Origin: Sanguibacter suarezii NBRC 16159
GTDB taxonomy: Bacteria; Actinomycetota; Actinomycetes; Actinomycetales; Cellulomonadaceae
Direction: 5' to 3'
Length of the DNA stretch: 64,000 bases
Assembly (NCBI RefSeq): GCF_001552735.1
Contig: NZ_BCRT01000010.1
Span: 310,001 to 374,000, forward strand
In this document: piece by piece, positions 37,475-46,734 of the stretch
Layout: every line of letters begins with the position of its first letter
Numbering within the stretch: the stretch's first letter is position 1
The notes under the pieces: model-generated
Told to the model about the DNA's origin: nothing
What the model saw: only the letters and a program-made list of their open reading frames with translations
Databases searched by the model: none
Position numbers and translations under genes: made by a program

Positions 37475-37825
37475 ATGAGCGAGACCACCGAGACTGCAAC
37501 CCACGGCGTGCTGCTGTCTGACTTTGCCGGCCAGAAGATCCGTGCGCTGCTCGAGCAGGAAGGCCGTGACGACCTGCGTCTGCGCGTCGCCGTCCAGCCT
37601 GGCGGTTGCTCAGGCCTGATCTACCAGCTGTACTTCGACGAGCGCCTCCTGGAGGGCGACGCCCTGCGTGACTACGACGGCGTCGAGGTCGTCGTGGACA
37701 AGATGAGCGTCCCCTACCTCGAGGGCGCCACCATCGACTTCGCGGACACGATCGAGAAGCAGGGCTTCACGATCGACAACCCGAACGCCGGCGAGGGCTG
37801 TGCCTGCGGCGGATCCTTCGCCTGA
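37475..37825 (+). CDS. erpA: Iron-sulfur cluster insertion protein ErpA (A-type carrier)
   Basis: The 116-residue protein is an A-type Fe-S carrier with the three ligand cysteines C45 (GGCSGLIY), C109 and C111 (GCACGGSF). It hands clusters to apo-enzymes such as NadA, LipA or the Rieske protein, all encoded in this window. GGGGAGA precedes the ATG at 37475. It is followed by a terminator and then, on the opposite strand, tusA and the cysteine-desulfurase-like gene. Confidence 0.95.
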   Translation: MSETTETATHGVLLSDFAGQKIRALLEQEGRDDLRLRVAVQPGGCSGLIYQLYFDERLLEGDALRDYDGVEVVVDKMSVPYLEGATIDFADTIEKQGFTIDNPNAGEGCACGGSFA

Positions 37826-37862
37826 CCACTGCTCGTCCGCACCACAGCGTCTGAACCATCAC

Positions 37863-37892
37863 AGCGGGACCCTGGTCATCCAGGGTCCCGCT
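37863..37892. terminator. Bidirectional terminator between erpA and tusA
   Basis: A perfect 13-bp stem (AGCGGGACCCTGG and complement) with a TCAT loop, between converging genes. Confidence 0.78.
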
Positions 37893-37955
37893 CGTGCGTG
37901 CGGGGACGGTGGTGCGGGTCGCGGGCGCGGGATGCGGGGCGCGGCGCTGCGGCGG

Positions 37956-38201
37956 TCAGCCGCCGACGCGGACGGTGATCGCGGTGAACGCCCCGTCCGC
38001 CGCATCGACGTCCACCGATCCTTCGATGGCGTGGCCGCGCATCCGGGCCCAGGCCGGGACGTCGTGGACCGCGGCCGGGTCGGTGCTCCACACCGTGACG
38101 AGTTCGCCGGGGTCGAGGTCCTGCGCCCGCCGAGCCAGCCGGATGACCGGGATCGGGCAGCGCAGCCCGCGCGCGTCGACCACCACCGGCTCCTGGGTCA
38201 C
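37956..38201 (-). CDS. tusA: TusA-family sulfur carrier protein
   Basis: The 81-residue protein is a TusA/SirA-like sulfur carrier: VVVDARGLRCPIPVIRLA carries the signature Cys15-Pro-x-Pro. TusA proteins take persulfide sulfur from a cysteine desulfurase and pass it to tRNA thiolation or molybdenum-cofactor systems. The GTG start overlaps the stop of the cysteine-desulfurase-like gene by four bases (GTGA), so the two are translationally coupled and almost certainly partners. A longer frame upstream lies inside the partner gene and is rejected. Confidence 0.9.
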   Translation of the reverse strand: MTQEPVVVDARGLRCPIPVIRLARRAQDLDPGELVTVWSTDPAAVHDVPAWARMRGHAIEGSVDVDAADGAFTAITVRVGG

Positions 38202-39394
38202 AGCGACCCCACGCCCAGCATCCCGCGGACCGTGGCCACCGCGGTGGGCAGCACGGCGAGGAACCGCTCGACGTCCTCGCGCGTCGTCGTGCGGTCGATG
38301 CCGATCCGGACGTTGCCGTGGGTGAGCACGCCCATCGCGGCGAGCACGTGGCTGGGCTCCAGCGCGCTGGACGTGCACGCAGAGCCCGATCCGACGGCGA
38401 TCCCCGCCCGGTCGAGCTCGGAGACCAGCGCCTCGCCGTCCACGAACAGGCAGGAGAAGGTCACCACGTGCGGGAGACGGTTCGAGGGGTCGCCGACCAT
38501 CTCGACGTCGGGCACGAGCTGGGGGACACGGGTGCGCACGAGATCGACGAGGGCGCGGCGCCGGGAGTCCTGAGCCGCGAGGTCGTCGGCGCAGGCCTGG
38601 AGGGCGACGGCGGCAGCGAAGGCGGACGGCACGGACACCCCGCCGGGGAACCAGGAGTCGGCGTCCTCGGGCCAGTCCGCGGTGAACCGCACGCCCCGGC
38701 GCACCACCAGCACCCCGACGCCGGACGGGCCGCCCCAGTCGGCGCTGTCGCCGGTGAGCACGTCCCAGTCCTCGGGGACCACCGCGTGCCCGAGCGCTGC
38801 ACCCGCGTCCACGACGAGCGGGACACCCGCGGCGCGGGCCGCCGCGTGCACGGCGCGAACCGGCTGGATCGTCCCCACCTCGCCGTTGGAGTGCTGCAGC
38901 GCGGCGACGGCGACGCCCGGAGCGGTCAGCGCCGCGGCGAAGGCGTCAGCGTCGACCATGCCGGTCCCGTCGACGCCCACGACGTCGTGGCGGGCGTCCG
39001 CGCCGGCCCGCGCGGTGACGAAGCGTGCGGCGTCGAGCACGGCGGCGCGTTCCACGGCGGAGGTGACGATGGTCGTTCCGGCGCGGCGGCGCCCCAGGGC
39101 GACGGCCCGGACCGCCGCGTGCAGCGCGGCGACGTGGGAGGGAGCGAAGTGGACCTCTTCGGTCTTGGCGCCCACCGCGCCGGCGACGGCCTCGCGGGCG
39201 CCCCACAGCAGCGCTGCGGCGCGCCGTGACTCCGAGTGCAGGCGGTGTGGCTCGGCCCACCCCTCGGTGAGGGCCTGCTCGAGCCCTTGACGGGCGAGCG
39301 GGTGCAGCCGCGCGTTGCCTCCGGCGTCCAGGTGGACCCGGGCGGGCGGGGGAGGGGGGCTGGCGGGTGAGAATCCTGGATCGACCACGCTCAC
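38198..39394 (-). CDS. Degenerate cysteine-desulfurase (NifS/IscS-like) homologue lacking the PLP lysine
   Basis: The 398-residue protein has the fold-type I aminotransferase class V layout of IscS and keeps the mobile sulfur-transfer loop with Cys340 (SGSACTSSALEPSHVL) and Asp196 (VVDAG). Aligned with E. coli IscS, the PLP-lysine motif SGHKIYGPKG is DSADWGGPSG, so Lys206 becomes Asp219 and His205 becomes Ala218. PLP-stacking His104 becomes Arg116 (AVERAAVL), Gln183 becomes Ala199, and the phosphate-binding GATES becomes APSHV. It cannot form the usual Schiff base, so it is probably a pseudoenzyme that may still carry or relay persulfide to the coupled TusA. The GTG at 39394 is preferred; 39388 is possible. 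Confidence 0.8.
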   Translation of the reverse strand: MSVVDPGFSPASPPPPPARVHLDAGGNARLHPLARQGLEQALTEGWAEPHRLHSESRRAAALLWGAREAVAGAVGAKTEEVHFAPSHVAALHAAVRAVALGRRRAGTTIVTSAVERAAVLDAARFVTARAGADARHDVVGVDGTGMVDADAFAAALTAPGVAVAALQHSNGEVGTIQPVRAVHAAARAAGVPLVVDAGAALGHAVVPEDWDVLTGDSADWGGPSGVGVLVVRRGVRFTADWPEDADSWFPGGVSVPSAFAAAVALQACADDLAAQDSRRRALVDLVRTRVPQLVPDVEMVGDPSNRLPHVVTFSCLFVDGEALVSELDRAGIAVGSGSACTSSALEPSHVLAAMGVLTHGNVRIGIDRTTTREDVERFLAVLPTAVATVRGMLGVGSL

Positions 39395-39657
39395 ACCGTA
39401 GCGCGAGGGTGACGCAGGAGTGCCAGACTGGTGAGGAGGGCTGTGTCGCAGCCGGCGACGCCCGGACAATCAGGGCTTTAGGTCCTAGGTTCGTGACAGA
39501 CCTATGGCCGCTGTTAGAAACGTTGGAAGTGCCACCTTTCTCACACCCGTAGGGCGTGCTCAAGGCCCGTTCTGTGCCAGATCCGCGCTACGCTTCATGC
39601 TATCGAGGACGAAGGTCCTGTGTGCTGCCCGTGCTCGGGTGGTGGGCAGGACGTGAA

Positions 39658-40572
39658 GTGAAAGGCCCCCCTTTGCGCTCGGAACGCCCCACCCCCAGTC
39701 GGAAGACGACCGGCAGGCTCGTTGTAGCCGCCGCGCTCGTCAGCCTTGTCGTATCCGGATGCTCCCCTGAGGCCCAGCGCGGCTTCCTCCCGGGGTTCAC
39801 CGACGGGCAGGTGACCAACCAGACCGAACGCATCACGAGCATGTGGGTCGGGTCGTGGGTCGCTGCCCTCGCCGTCGGCATCATCACCTGGGGCCTCATG
39901 CTCTGGTGCGTCGTGGCTTACCGCAAGCGCAAGAACGACAAGACCCTGCCCATCCAGACCCGCTACCACCTGCCGCTCGAGATCATGTACACGATCGTCC
40001 CGATCGTCATGGTCGGCGTGCTGTTCTTCTTCACCCAGCGTGACATCGGTGAGATCCGCGCCATCGACGCGGAGCCCGACGTCACCGTCCAGGTGATCGG
40101 CAAGCAGTGGAGCTGGGACTTCAACTACCTCGACTCTGACGTCTACGAGACCGGCCAGCACGCGGTCGACGTCGGACACCTCGACACCGACCTGGGTGCA
40201 CCGGGGACCAACGCGTCGTTCCCCACCTTGTACCTGCCTGTCAACAAGGTCGTCGAGTTCCAGCTCGAGTCGCGAGACGTCATCCACTCCTTCTGGATCC
40301 CCGCGTTCGTCGATAAGATGGACATGATCCCGTTCCGGACGAACATCTGGCAGGTCACCCCCACCCGCGAAGGCATCTACGCGGGCAAGTGCGCTGAGCT
40401 GTGCGGTGAGTTCCACTCCGGGATGCTCTTCAACGTGAAGGTCGTCTCCCAGGAGGAGTACGACGCACACATGGCGGAGCTCGCGGAGCGTGGACAGACT
40501 GGTTCACTCGGACTCGACCTCAACCGTCAACAACACGAGGCATCCAGTGCCTCCACGGAGGGTGAGCACTGA
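39658..40572 (+). CDS. ctaC: Cytochrome c oxidase subunit II
   Basis: The 304-residue lipoprotein subunit of aa3 oxidase has an N-terminal signal with lipobox VVSGC, two membrane helices ([16 protein letters not shown] and [19 protein letters not shown]), then the periplasmic CuA domain with [21 protein letters not shown] and the copper ligands in [12 protein letters not shown]. The start is uncertain: GTG at 39658 is given, while TTG at 39673 has GAAAGG spaced correctly before it. Both precede the signal peptide. It overlaps ctaD by one base. The 263 bases upstream hold its promoter region and that of the divergent desulfurase-like gene. Confidence 0.94.
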   Translation: MKGPPLRSERPTPSRKTTGRLVVAAALVSLVVSGCSPEAQRGFLPGFTDGQVTNQTERITSMWVGSWVAALAVGIITWGLMLWCVVAYRKRKNDKTLPIQTRYHLPLEIMYTIVPIVMVGVLFFFTQRDIGEIRAIDAEPDVTVQVIGKQWSWDFNYLDSDVYETGQHAVDVGHLDTDLGAPGTNASFPTLYLPVNKVVEFQLESRDVIHSFWIPAFVDKMDMIPFRTNIWQVTPTREGIYAGKCAELCGEFHSGMLFNVKVVSQEEYDAHMAELAERGQTGSLGLDLNRQQHEASSASTEGEH

Positions 40573-42353
40573 TGGTCAGCGCAGTAAGCGCCGTAGATGT
40601 GGTCCCCGGGCTGGCGCCGTCGCGTCAGAGCCTGGGCCGGACCGTGATCAAGTGGATCACGTCGACCGACCACAAGACGATCGGGTACATGTACCTGATC
40701 ACCTCCTTCATCTTCTTCTGCATCGGTGGCCTCATGGCCCTGGTGATCCGGGCCGAGCTCTTCGAGCCGGGCATCCAGATCGTCCAGAGCAACGAGCAGT
40801 ACAACCAGCTGTTCACGATGCACGGCACGATCATGCTGCTGCTGTTCGCGACCCCGCTGTTCGCGGGCTTCGCCAACGTCATCATGCCGCTGCAGATCGG
40901 TGCACCTGACGTCGCGTTCCCGCGTCTGAACATGTTCGCGTACTGGCTGTACCTCTTCGGTGGCCTCATCGCCTCTGCCGGGTTCTTCACCCCTCAGGGC
41001 GCGGCCTCCTTCGGCTGGTTCGCCTACGCGCCGTTGTCGAACACGACGTTCAGCCCGGGCCTGGGCGGAGACCTGTGGGTCTTCGGGCTCGCGATGACCG
41101 GGTTCGGAACCATCCTCGGTGCCGTCAACTTCATCACCACGATCATCACCATGCGCGCGCCCGGCATGACGATGTTCCGCATGCCGATCTTCACCTGGAA
41201 CACCCTGGTCACGAGCATGCTCGTGCTCATGGCCTTCCCGCCGCTGGCCGCCGCGCTCTTCGCGCTCGGTGCTGACCGCAGGCTCGGGGCCCAGGTCTTC
41301 AACCCCGAGAACGGTGGCGCCATCCTCTGGCAACACCTGTTCTGGTTCTTCGGTCACCCCGAGGTCTACATCATCGCTCTGCCGTTCTTCGGCATCGTCA
41401 GTGAGATCTTCCCGGTGTTCAGCCGCAAGCCGATCTTCGGGTACAAGGGCCTCATCTACGCCACGATCGCCATCGCGGCGCTCTCGGTGACGGTGTGGGC
41501 TCACCACATGTACGTCACCGGAGCGGTGCTGCTGCCGTTCTTCGCGTTCATGACCATGCTCATTGCGGTGCCGACCGGTGTGAAGTTCTTCAACTGGATA
41601 GGCACGATGTGGCGAGGCAAGCTCACCTTCGAGACGCCGATGCTGTGGTCGATCGGCTTCCTGGTGACCTTCCTCTTCGGTGGTCTCACCGGTGTCATCC
41701 TCTCCAGCCCGGTCATGGACTTCCACGTCTCGGACTCCTACTTCGTGGTGGCGCACTTCCACTACGTGGTCTTTGGCACCGTGGTGTTCGCGATGTTCGC
41801 CGGCTTCTACTTCTGGTGGCCCAAGTTCACCGGGCGCATGCTCAACGAGCGCCTGGGCAAGCTGCACTTCTGGCTGCTGTTCATCGGCTTCCACATGACC
41901 TTCCTCATCCAGCACTGGCTCGGCGTCGCGGGCATGCCCCGTCGCTACGCCGACTACATGCCGCAGGAAGGGTTCACCTGGATGAACCAGGTGTCCACCA
42001 TCGGCGCCTTCATCCTGGCCGCCTCGACCCTGCCGTTCCTGTGGAACGTCTACATCACCTGGCGCAACGCGCCGCTGGTCATGGTGGACGACCCCTGGGG
42101 CTACGGTGGCTCCCTCGAGTGGGCGACCTCCTGCCCGCCGCCGCGGCACAACTTCACCTCGCTGCCGCGGATCCGCTCCGAGCGTCCGGCCTTCGACCTG
42201 CACCACCCTGAGGTCGCGGCCATGGACCACTCCGGTGGCGTGCAGAAGCACCTTGACCATGTGTTCGGCGAAGCCGACCGCCGCGGCCAGCAGGAGACTG
42301 GTGAGCAGCGTGTCATCGACGGCGACCCGCGTGACGGAGGCAACGACCGATGA
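40572..42353 (+). CDS. ctaD: Cytochrome c oxidase subunit I
   Basis: The 593-residue, twelve-helix catalytic subunit reduces oxygen at the heme a3-CuB site and pumps protons. Ligand-bearing motifs are seen: [13 protein letters not shown] (heme a), [17 protein letters not shown] (CuB His and cross-linked Tyr), WAHHMYVTG (CuB), and HFHYVVFG (both hemes). The C-terminal cytoplasmic tail is long and charged, as in other actinobacteria. Its ATG overlaps the ctaC stop (TGATG) and its own stop overlaps ctaF (ATGA), so the three are one operon. Confidence 0.97.
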   Translation: MVSAVSAVDVVPGLAPSRQSLGRTVIKWITSTDHKTIGYMYLITSFIFFCIGGLMALVIRAELFEPGIQIVQSNEQYNQLFTMHGTIMLLLFATPLFAGFANVIMPLQIGAPDVAFPRLNMFAYWLYLFGGLIASAGFFTPQGAASFGWFAYAPLSNTTFSPGLGGDLWVFGLAMTGFGTILGAVNFITTIITMRAPGMTMFRMPIFTWNTLVTSMLVLMAFPPLAAALFALGADRRLGAQVFNPENGGAILWQHLFWFFGHPEVYIIALPFFGIVSEIFPVFSRKPIFGYKGLIYATIAIAALSVTVWAHHMYVTGAVLLPFFAFMTMLIAVPTGVKFFNWIGTMWRGKLTFETPMLWSIGFLVTFLFGGLTGVILSSPVMDFHVSDSYFVVAHFHYVVFGTVVFAMFAGFYFWWPKFTGRMLNERLGKLHFWLLFIGFHMTFLIQHWLGVAGMPRRYADYMPQEGFTWMNQVSTIGAFILAASTLPFLWNVYITWRNAPLVMVDDPWGYGGSLEWATSCPPPRHNFTSLPRIRSERPAFDLHHPEVAAMDHSGGVQKHLDHVFGEADRRGQQETGEQRVIDGDPRDGGNDR

Positions 42354-42748
42354 AGATCGAAAGCAGACTGTTCACCTTCCTGGTGCCGTTCTTCCTCGTC
42401 GTGGCTCTGGTCTACGGCTGGCTCAGCGACTGGGAGCCGGTGGGAACTGTCGCCCTGCTGCTGCTGGTCGGCCTGGTCGGCATGGTCGGCTGGTACCTCG
42501 CGGCAACCGCCAAGCGGATCGACCAGCGCCCTGAGGACGACCCCTACGGGGAGATCGAGCAGGGCGCCGGCGAGCAGGGCGTCTACGCCCCGTGGAGCTG
42601 GTGGCCGCTGGCCATCGCTGCCGGTGCGGCGATCTGCTTCCTCGGACTCGCTGCCGGGTGGTGGATCTTCGGGATCGGCGTCATCGTCTCGGTGCTCGCC
42701 CTCGTGGGCTGGGTCTTCGAGTTCTCCCGCGGACAGCACGCGCACTGA
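42350..42748 (+). CDS. ctaF: Cytochrome c oxidase subunit IV (actinobacterial type)
   Basis: The 132-residue protein has two pairs of membrane helices around a cytoplasmic loop ([20 protein letters not shown]), matching actinobacterial CtaF. It stabilises the oxidase in the bc1-aa3 supercomplex. The ATGA overlap with ctaD and a strong terminator 38 bases later show it is the last gene of ctaCDF. Confidence 0.92.
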   Translation: MKIESRLFTFLVPFFLVVALVYGWLSDWEPVGTVALLLLVGLVGMVGWYLAATAKRIDQRPEDDPYGEIEQGAGEQGVYAPWSWWPLAIAAGAAICFLGLAAGWWIFGIGVIVSVLALVGWVFEFSRGQHAH

Positions 42749-42785
42749 TCCACCTGCCGGTCACCTGACCGGATGCATGACCACC

Positions 42786-42830
42786 GAACGGCGGTGGGAC
42801 ACGAGCAACGCTCGAGTCCCACCGCCGTTC
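42786..42830 (+). terminator. ctaCDF terminator
   Basis: A 15-bp perfect stem (GAACGGCGGTGGGAC and complement) continues inward as CGAGC/GCTCG around a three-base loop, followed by TTCTTGTG. Confidence 0.85.
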
Positions 42831-43244
42831 TTGTGTGCCCGGGGTCTGCGTCGAGGCGTGCTCGTGCGTGGGCGGACGGGGGAGGACGGGAACCTCGCTT
42901 CTGAGGCGCCAGGAGGCTCTGTGTGCCCCCCCGCGGGCCCAGCTGGCGCTGCGAGGTGCTCCGGCAGGCTGAGCGGAGCGTCGCGTCGTGTCACGGCGCC
43001 ACAGGGGAGGCGTGGCGCTCTGCTCTCGTCATCGATGCGGTTGCCGACCCCCGGTCGACTGCAGCGGCCGAGTCCAAACTGGCACGGCGCGGAAGGTGTC
43101 GCAGGGCATGCCAGGGCACACAGAAGCGCCCTGTGCGGCGCCACCAGCCTGCGCGGCCTCCCGGGGGAGGGGCGGGCTGGTTCGGCGCGCACAGGGCGCT
43201 GGAGAGGTGATCTGCGGCCCGAGACCGGGCCGGTGCACGTTAGA
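42831..43244. other. 414-base interval without a supportable gene
   Basis: This gap lies between the converging ctaF and sodA genes. Apart from the long hairpin at 43125-43200 I see no gene, RNA motif or operator. Open frames cross it on both strands but none has a ribosome-binding site, homology or sensible boundaries; at this GC content chance frames are long. The length is unusual for this compact chromosome. Confidence 0.5.
43125..43200 (-). terminator. Long hairpin downstream of sodA
   Basis: AGCGCCCTGTGCG at 43125-43137 is exactly complemented at 43188-43200, and pairing continues imperfectly inward (GCGCC/GGCGC, CCAGCC/GGCTGG, CCTCC/GGAGG), giving a nearly fully paired 76-base structure. 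It starts 44 bases beyond the sodA stop and on that strand is followed by TTCTGTG. A terminator or 3' stabiliser for sodA mRNA fits; an independent RNA cannot be excluded. Confidence 0.6.
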
Positions 43245-43868
43245 TCAGGGGACGATGAGTCCGGCCGTCTGCGTGCGGGCGCGAGCGAGGCGGGCCTCAG
43301 CGTCCGCCCAGTTCACGATGTTCCACCAGGCTGCGATGTAGTCAGCGCGGACGTTGACGTAGTCGAGGTAGTAGGCGTGCTCCCAGACGTCGAGCAGCAC
43401 GATCGGCGTCAGGCCCATCGGGATGTTGCCCTGCTGGTCGTAGAGCTGGACGATGATGAGCTTGGAGCCGATGGAGTCCCAGGCCAGGATGGCCCAGCCG
43501 GATCCCTGGACACCCGCGGCGACGGCAGCGAAGTGCTTCTTGAAGGCCTCGAAGGAGCCGAAGTCCTCAGCGATGGCCGCGGCGAGGTCGCCGGTCGGCT
43601 CGCCGCCACCCTCGGGGGAGAGGTTGGTCCAGAACGCCGAGTGGTTGACGTGCCCGCCGAGGTTGAACGCAAGGTTCTTCTCGTGCAGGTTGACGGCTGC
43701 CAGGTCGCCACTCTCGCGGGCCTCGGCCAGCTTGTCGAGGGCCGTGTTGGCGCCGGTGACGTAGGCCTGGTGGTGCTTGGAGTGGTGAAGCTCCATGATC
43801 CGGCCAGAGATGTGGGGCTCAAGCGCTCCGTAGTCGTAGCCGAGCTCAGGCAGTGTGTAGACAGCCAT
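43245..43868 (-). CDS. sodA: Superoxide dismutase, Mn/Fe type
   Basis: The 207-residue enzyme detoxifies superoxide in the cytoplasm. Metal ligands are in [13 protein letters not shown] (first His), [10 protein letters not shown] (second His), and [13 protein letters not shown] (Asp and His); [11 protein letters not shown] is the usual central motif. AGGAGGAG precedes the ATG at 43868 with ideal spacing; a frame open to 43979 lies within the qcrB terminator. Its location between the respiratory operons ctaCDF and ctaE-qcrCAB fits defence against superoxide leaking from the electron chain. Confidence 0.96.
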   Translation of the reverse strand: MAVYTLPELGYDYGALEPHISGRIMELHHSKHHQAYVTGANTALDKLAEARESGDLAAVNLHEKNLAFNLGGHVNHSAFWTNLSPEGGGEPTGDLAAAIAEDFGSFEAFKKHFAAVAAGVQGSGWAILAWDSIGSKLIIVQLYDQQGNIPMGLTPIVLLDVWEHAYYLDYVNVRADYIAAWWNIVNWADAEARLARARTQTAGLIVP

Positions 43869-43926
43869 GTTCGATCTCCTCCTGGAGGTTTCTCGCAACC
43901 GTGATGTCGCGACGTCTATATAAGCA

Positions 43927-43977
43927 GATGGCCTGCGGCGATGTTCCCACTGGGTGGAGACATCGTCGCAGGCCATC
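43927..43977 (-). terminator. qcrB operon terminator
   Basis: An 18-bp stem with a single G-U pair (GATGGCCTGCGGCGATGT and near-complement) around a 15-base loop begins 19 bases after the qcrB stop. On that strand it runs into CTTATATAG, which may also supply sodA promoter elements. Confidence 0.78.
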
Positions 43978-43996
43978 ACTCAACTGTGCCGCACGA

Positions 43997-45706
43997 TCAG
44001 TGCTGGTGCCCGTGATCGTCCGGGGTGTGGTCACTCAGAACCGCGCCGCCGTCCGTCGCAGCGAGCTGCGCGGCCGGGGCGTGAGACTCGAGCTGGTCGT
44101 GCTCGCCGTGCGAGTGCGCGGCGGCCAGCTCGGCCGGGGTGACCGGCTCGATCCGGTCTTCGAAGAAGAACCGGGAGAGCTTCTGCAGCATCTGGTCCTT
44201 CTTGAAGCCCTTGCGGCGAACTCCGCGAGAGTCCTCGCGCGGCTCGATCTCCAGCGGCTTGTGTGCGTCGTAGTTGACGCGCACCCAGCGCTCCTGGTCG
44301 TTGAGCGGCTTGTGCACCTCGATGTACTCGCCGTTCGCGAACCGGACGATGCGCCCGGTCTCGTGCCCGTGCAGGACCAGCTCGCGGTCCTTGCGCTGCA
44401 GGCCGAGGCAGATGCGCTTGGTGATCCAGAAGGCCAGCACCGGGGCGACGAACAAGGCGATCCGGAAGGTCCAGGTGATCGCGTTGATCGACAGGCTGAA
44501 GTGCGTGGCGATGAGGTCGTTCGAGCCGGCCAGCGCCAGGATGATGAAGGCCGTGAGGAAGCCGACTCCCAGTCCGGTGCGGACGGGGACGTTGCGCGGG
44601 CGGTCGAGGACGTGGTGCTCACGCTTGTCCTTGGTGACTGCCGCTTCGAGGAAGGGGTAGATCGCCAGGAAGGTGAACAGCAGACCAGGCACGACGACGG
44701 CCGGGATGAGCACGTTGAGCGAGAGCGTGTAGCCCCCGATGACGTACTCCGTCTGGCCGGGCATCAGACGCAGCGAACCCTCGAGGAAGAGCATGTACCA
44801 GTCAGGCTGGGCACCAGCCGAGACGGGGGAGGGGTCGTACGGTCCGTAGTTCCAGACGTTGTTGATCGCCATCGTGGCGCCCATGAACGCGATGACACCG
44901 AAGACGATGAAGAAGAACCCACCGGCCTTGGCGACGTACACGGGGAAGAGCGGGAAGCCCACGACGTTCTTGTCCGTGCGTCCGCCACCGGGGTACTGGG
45001 TGTGCTTGTGGAGCACCACGAACAGCAGGTGCAGGCCCACGAGCGCCAGGATGAGGGCGGGGACAACGAGGATGTGCATCGTGAACAGGCGCGGGATGAT
45101 GTCCGCCCCGGGGAACTCTCCACCGAAGACCATGTAGGACATGTACGCGCCGATGAGCGGGATCGCCTTGATGACGCCGTCGGTGATGCGCAGACCGTTG
45201 CCGGAGAGGACGTCGTCGGGCAGGGAGTAGCCGGTGAAGCCAGCGGCCAGGCCCAGGATCATGAGGATGAAGCCGACCATCCAGTTGAGCTCACGCGGCT
45301 TGCGGAACGCTCCGGTGAAGAAGACGCGCATCATGTGCGTGACGATCGAGGCCATGAACAGCAGCGCTGCCCAGTGGTGGATCTGGCGCATGAGCAGTCC
45401 GCCGCGGACCTCGAAGGACAGCTTCATCGTCGAGGCGAAGGCCTCGGAGACGAGCTGGCCGTTCATCGAGGCGATGGGGCCGGTGTACTCCACCAGGCCC
45501 ATCGACGGGACGAAGAACATCGTGAGGAACACGCCCGAGATGAGCAGCACCACGAAGGAGTAGAGGGCGATCTCCCCGAGCAGGAAGGACCAGTGGTCCG
45601 GGAAGATCTTGCGGGCGAAGCCCTTGACCGCGGTGGCGATGCCAGTCCGCTGGTCGAGGTAGTCCGCCGCGCCGGCCACAGGGCCCTGTGCTTGTGTGGT
45701 GCTCAT
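43997..45706 (-). CDS. qcrB: Cytochrome bc1 complex cytochrome b subunit
   Basis: The 569-residue subunit carries hemes bL and bH and the menaquinol sites. The N-terminal eight-helix core shows RQIHHWAALLFMASIVTHMM and HILVVPALILALVGLHLLFV, which carry the heme histidines, PDDVLSGNGLRITDG, and the Qo-site sequence PDWYMLFLEGSLR (the actinobacterial form of PEWY). The extended C-terminus, with charged and His-rich cytoplasmic tail, is typical of actinobacteria and takes part in supercomplex formation. The ATG at 45706 overlaps the qcrA stop (ATGA). Confidence 0.97.
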   Translation of the reverse strand: MSTTQAQGPVAGAADYLDQRTGIATAVKGFARKIFPDHWSFLLGEIALYSFVVLLISGVFLTMFFVPSMGLVEYTGPIASMNGQLVSEAFASTMKLSFEVRGGLLMRQIHHWAALLFMASIVTHMMRVFFTGAFRKPRELNWMVGFILMILGLAAGFTGYSLPDDVLSGNGLRITDGVIKAIPLIGAYMSYMVFGGEFPGADIIPRLFTMHILVVPALILALVGLHLLFVVLHKHTQYPGGGRTDKNVVGFPLFPVYVAKAGGFFFIVFGVIAFMGATMAINNVWNYGPYDPSPVSAGAQPDWYMLFLEGSLRLMPGQTEYVIGGYTLSLNVLIPAVVVPGLLFTFLAIYPFLEAAVTKDKREHHVLDRPRNVPVRTGLGVGFLTAFIILALAGSNDLIATHFSLSINAITWTFRIALFVAPVLAFWITKRICLGLQRKDRELVLHGHETGRIVRFANGEYIEVHKPLNDQERWVRVNYDAHKPLEIEPREDSRGVRRKGFKKDQMLQKLSRFFFEDRIEPVTPAELAAAHSHGEHDQLESHAPAAQLAATDGGAVLSDHTPDDHGHQH

Positions 45707-46734
45707 TTGAGGCGCTCCCAATAGCTCGGGCCCACAGGCTCGTCGAAGTCGCTCTGGGCGACGAGGTAGCCCTCGTCGTCGACCATGATCGGCAGCTGGG
45801 GCAGCGGGCGCTTGGCGGGGCCGAAGACGACCTTGGCTCCGTCAGCGACGTCGAAGGTCGACTGGTGGCAGGGGCACAGGAGGTGGTGCGTCTGGCGCTC
45901 GTAGAGGGCGACAGGGCAACCGACGTGGGTGCAGATCTTGGAGTAGGCGACGATGCCGTCGTACGACCAGGACTTGCGATCTGGTGCTTCCTTCAGCTCT
46001 GACTGGTCCAGGCGGACCAGCAGCACGATCGCCTTGGCCTTCTCGGTGATCCAGTGGTGGGAGTTGCGCTCCTCCGCCGGGACGTCCGGGATGACGTGGA
46101 CGATGCTGCCGATGGTGATGTCCTCCGGCTTGAGCAGCTTGCCGGTGGGGTCGATCGCCAGGCGGGTGCCGCGACGCCAGATGGTGTGCTTGAACTTGGC
46201 GATGTCCCAGTCGCCACCGATCGAGCTGATCAGCGGGACGACGATGGTCAGCGGGAAGAGCGCGAGGGCCGTCACGACGGCTCCCTTGAGGACGCCACGA
46301 CGGGCGATGCCGGAGTCTTCGGCACCTTCCTTGAGGACGGCGACGGCCGCCTCGCGGACCTCGTCAGAGCTGCGCTGGGGGTGGCGCTCCTCGGACTTCT
46401 CGTGGTCAGACATGAGGGTCTTCGCCCAGTGCACGGCCGCCAGGCCGATGCCCATGAGAGCGAAGAACAGCCCGAGACCGAGGGCGAGGTTCGCGTTGCG
46501 CACGCTCTCGGTGGTGCCGTCGGGGCGGATCGTGAAGTACGCGATGAGCATCGCGATGGTGCCCACGATGGAGATGAGGAAGAGGATGACGACCTGAGCC
46601 TCGGCGCGCTTGGCTGCCTTGGGGTCCTTGTCGGCCATCCGGAGCTTGTGCTCCGGCATCCCCGGGTCGGGGAAGCGGTCCAGCTCGTTCGACCCGTCCG
46701 TGACGGTCAGGTCGGTGTTCTTGTGCTCGCTCAT
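45703..46734 (-). CDS. qcrA: Rieske iron-sulfur subunit of cytochrome bc1 complex
   Basis: The 343-residue protein has three N-terminal membrane helices (two around residues 45-100 and one at about 145-170), an actinobacterial feature, then the Rieske domain. The [2Fe-2S] ligands are in SKICTHVGCPV and LLCPCHQSTFD, including the disulfide cysteines. Before the third helix lies a twin-arginine-like SGIARRGVLKGAVV. The start at 46734 overlaps the qcrC stop by ATGA. It transfers electrons from menaquinol to the cytochrome cc subunit. Confidence 0.96.
   Translation of the reverse strand: MSEHKNTDLTVTDGSNELDRFPDPGMPEHKLRMADKDPKAAKRAEAQVVILFLISIVGTIAMLIAYFTIRPDGTTESVRNANLALGLGLFFALMGIGLAAVHWAKTLMSDHEKSEERHPQRSSDEVREAAVAVLKEGAEDSGIARRGVLKGAVVTALALFPLTIVVPLISSIGGDWDIAKFKHTIWRRGTRLAIDPTGKLLKPEDITIGSIVHVIPDVPAEERNSHHWITEKAKAIVLLVRLDQSELKEAPDRKSWSYDGIVAYSKICTHVGCPVALYERQTHHLLCPCHQSTFDVADGAKVVFGPAKRPLPQLPIMVDDEGYLVAQSDFDEPVGPSYWERLK

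Noticed and set aside
42624-43904. A 426-codon open frame across ctaF, the intergenic gap and sodA
   Set aside because: It overlaps two firm genes in other frames, has no ribosome-binding site, and its sequence is Arg/Gly/Ser-rich as expected for a chance frame in high-GC DNA.
43927-43977. Possible small RNA between qcrB and sodA
   Set aside because: The 18-bp stem follows the qcrB stop by 19 bases and fits a terminator; nothing else supports an RNA gene.
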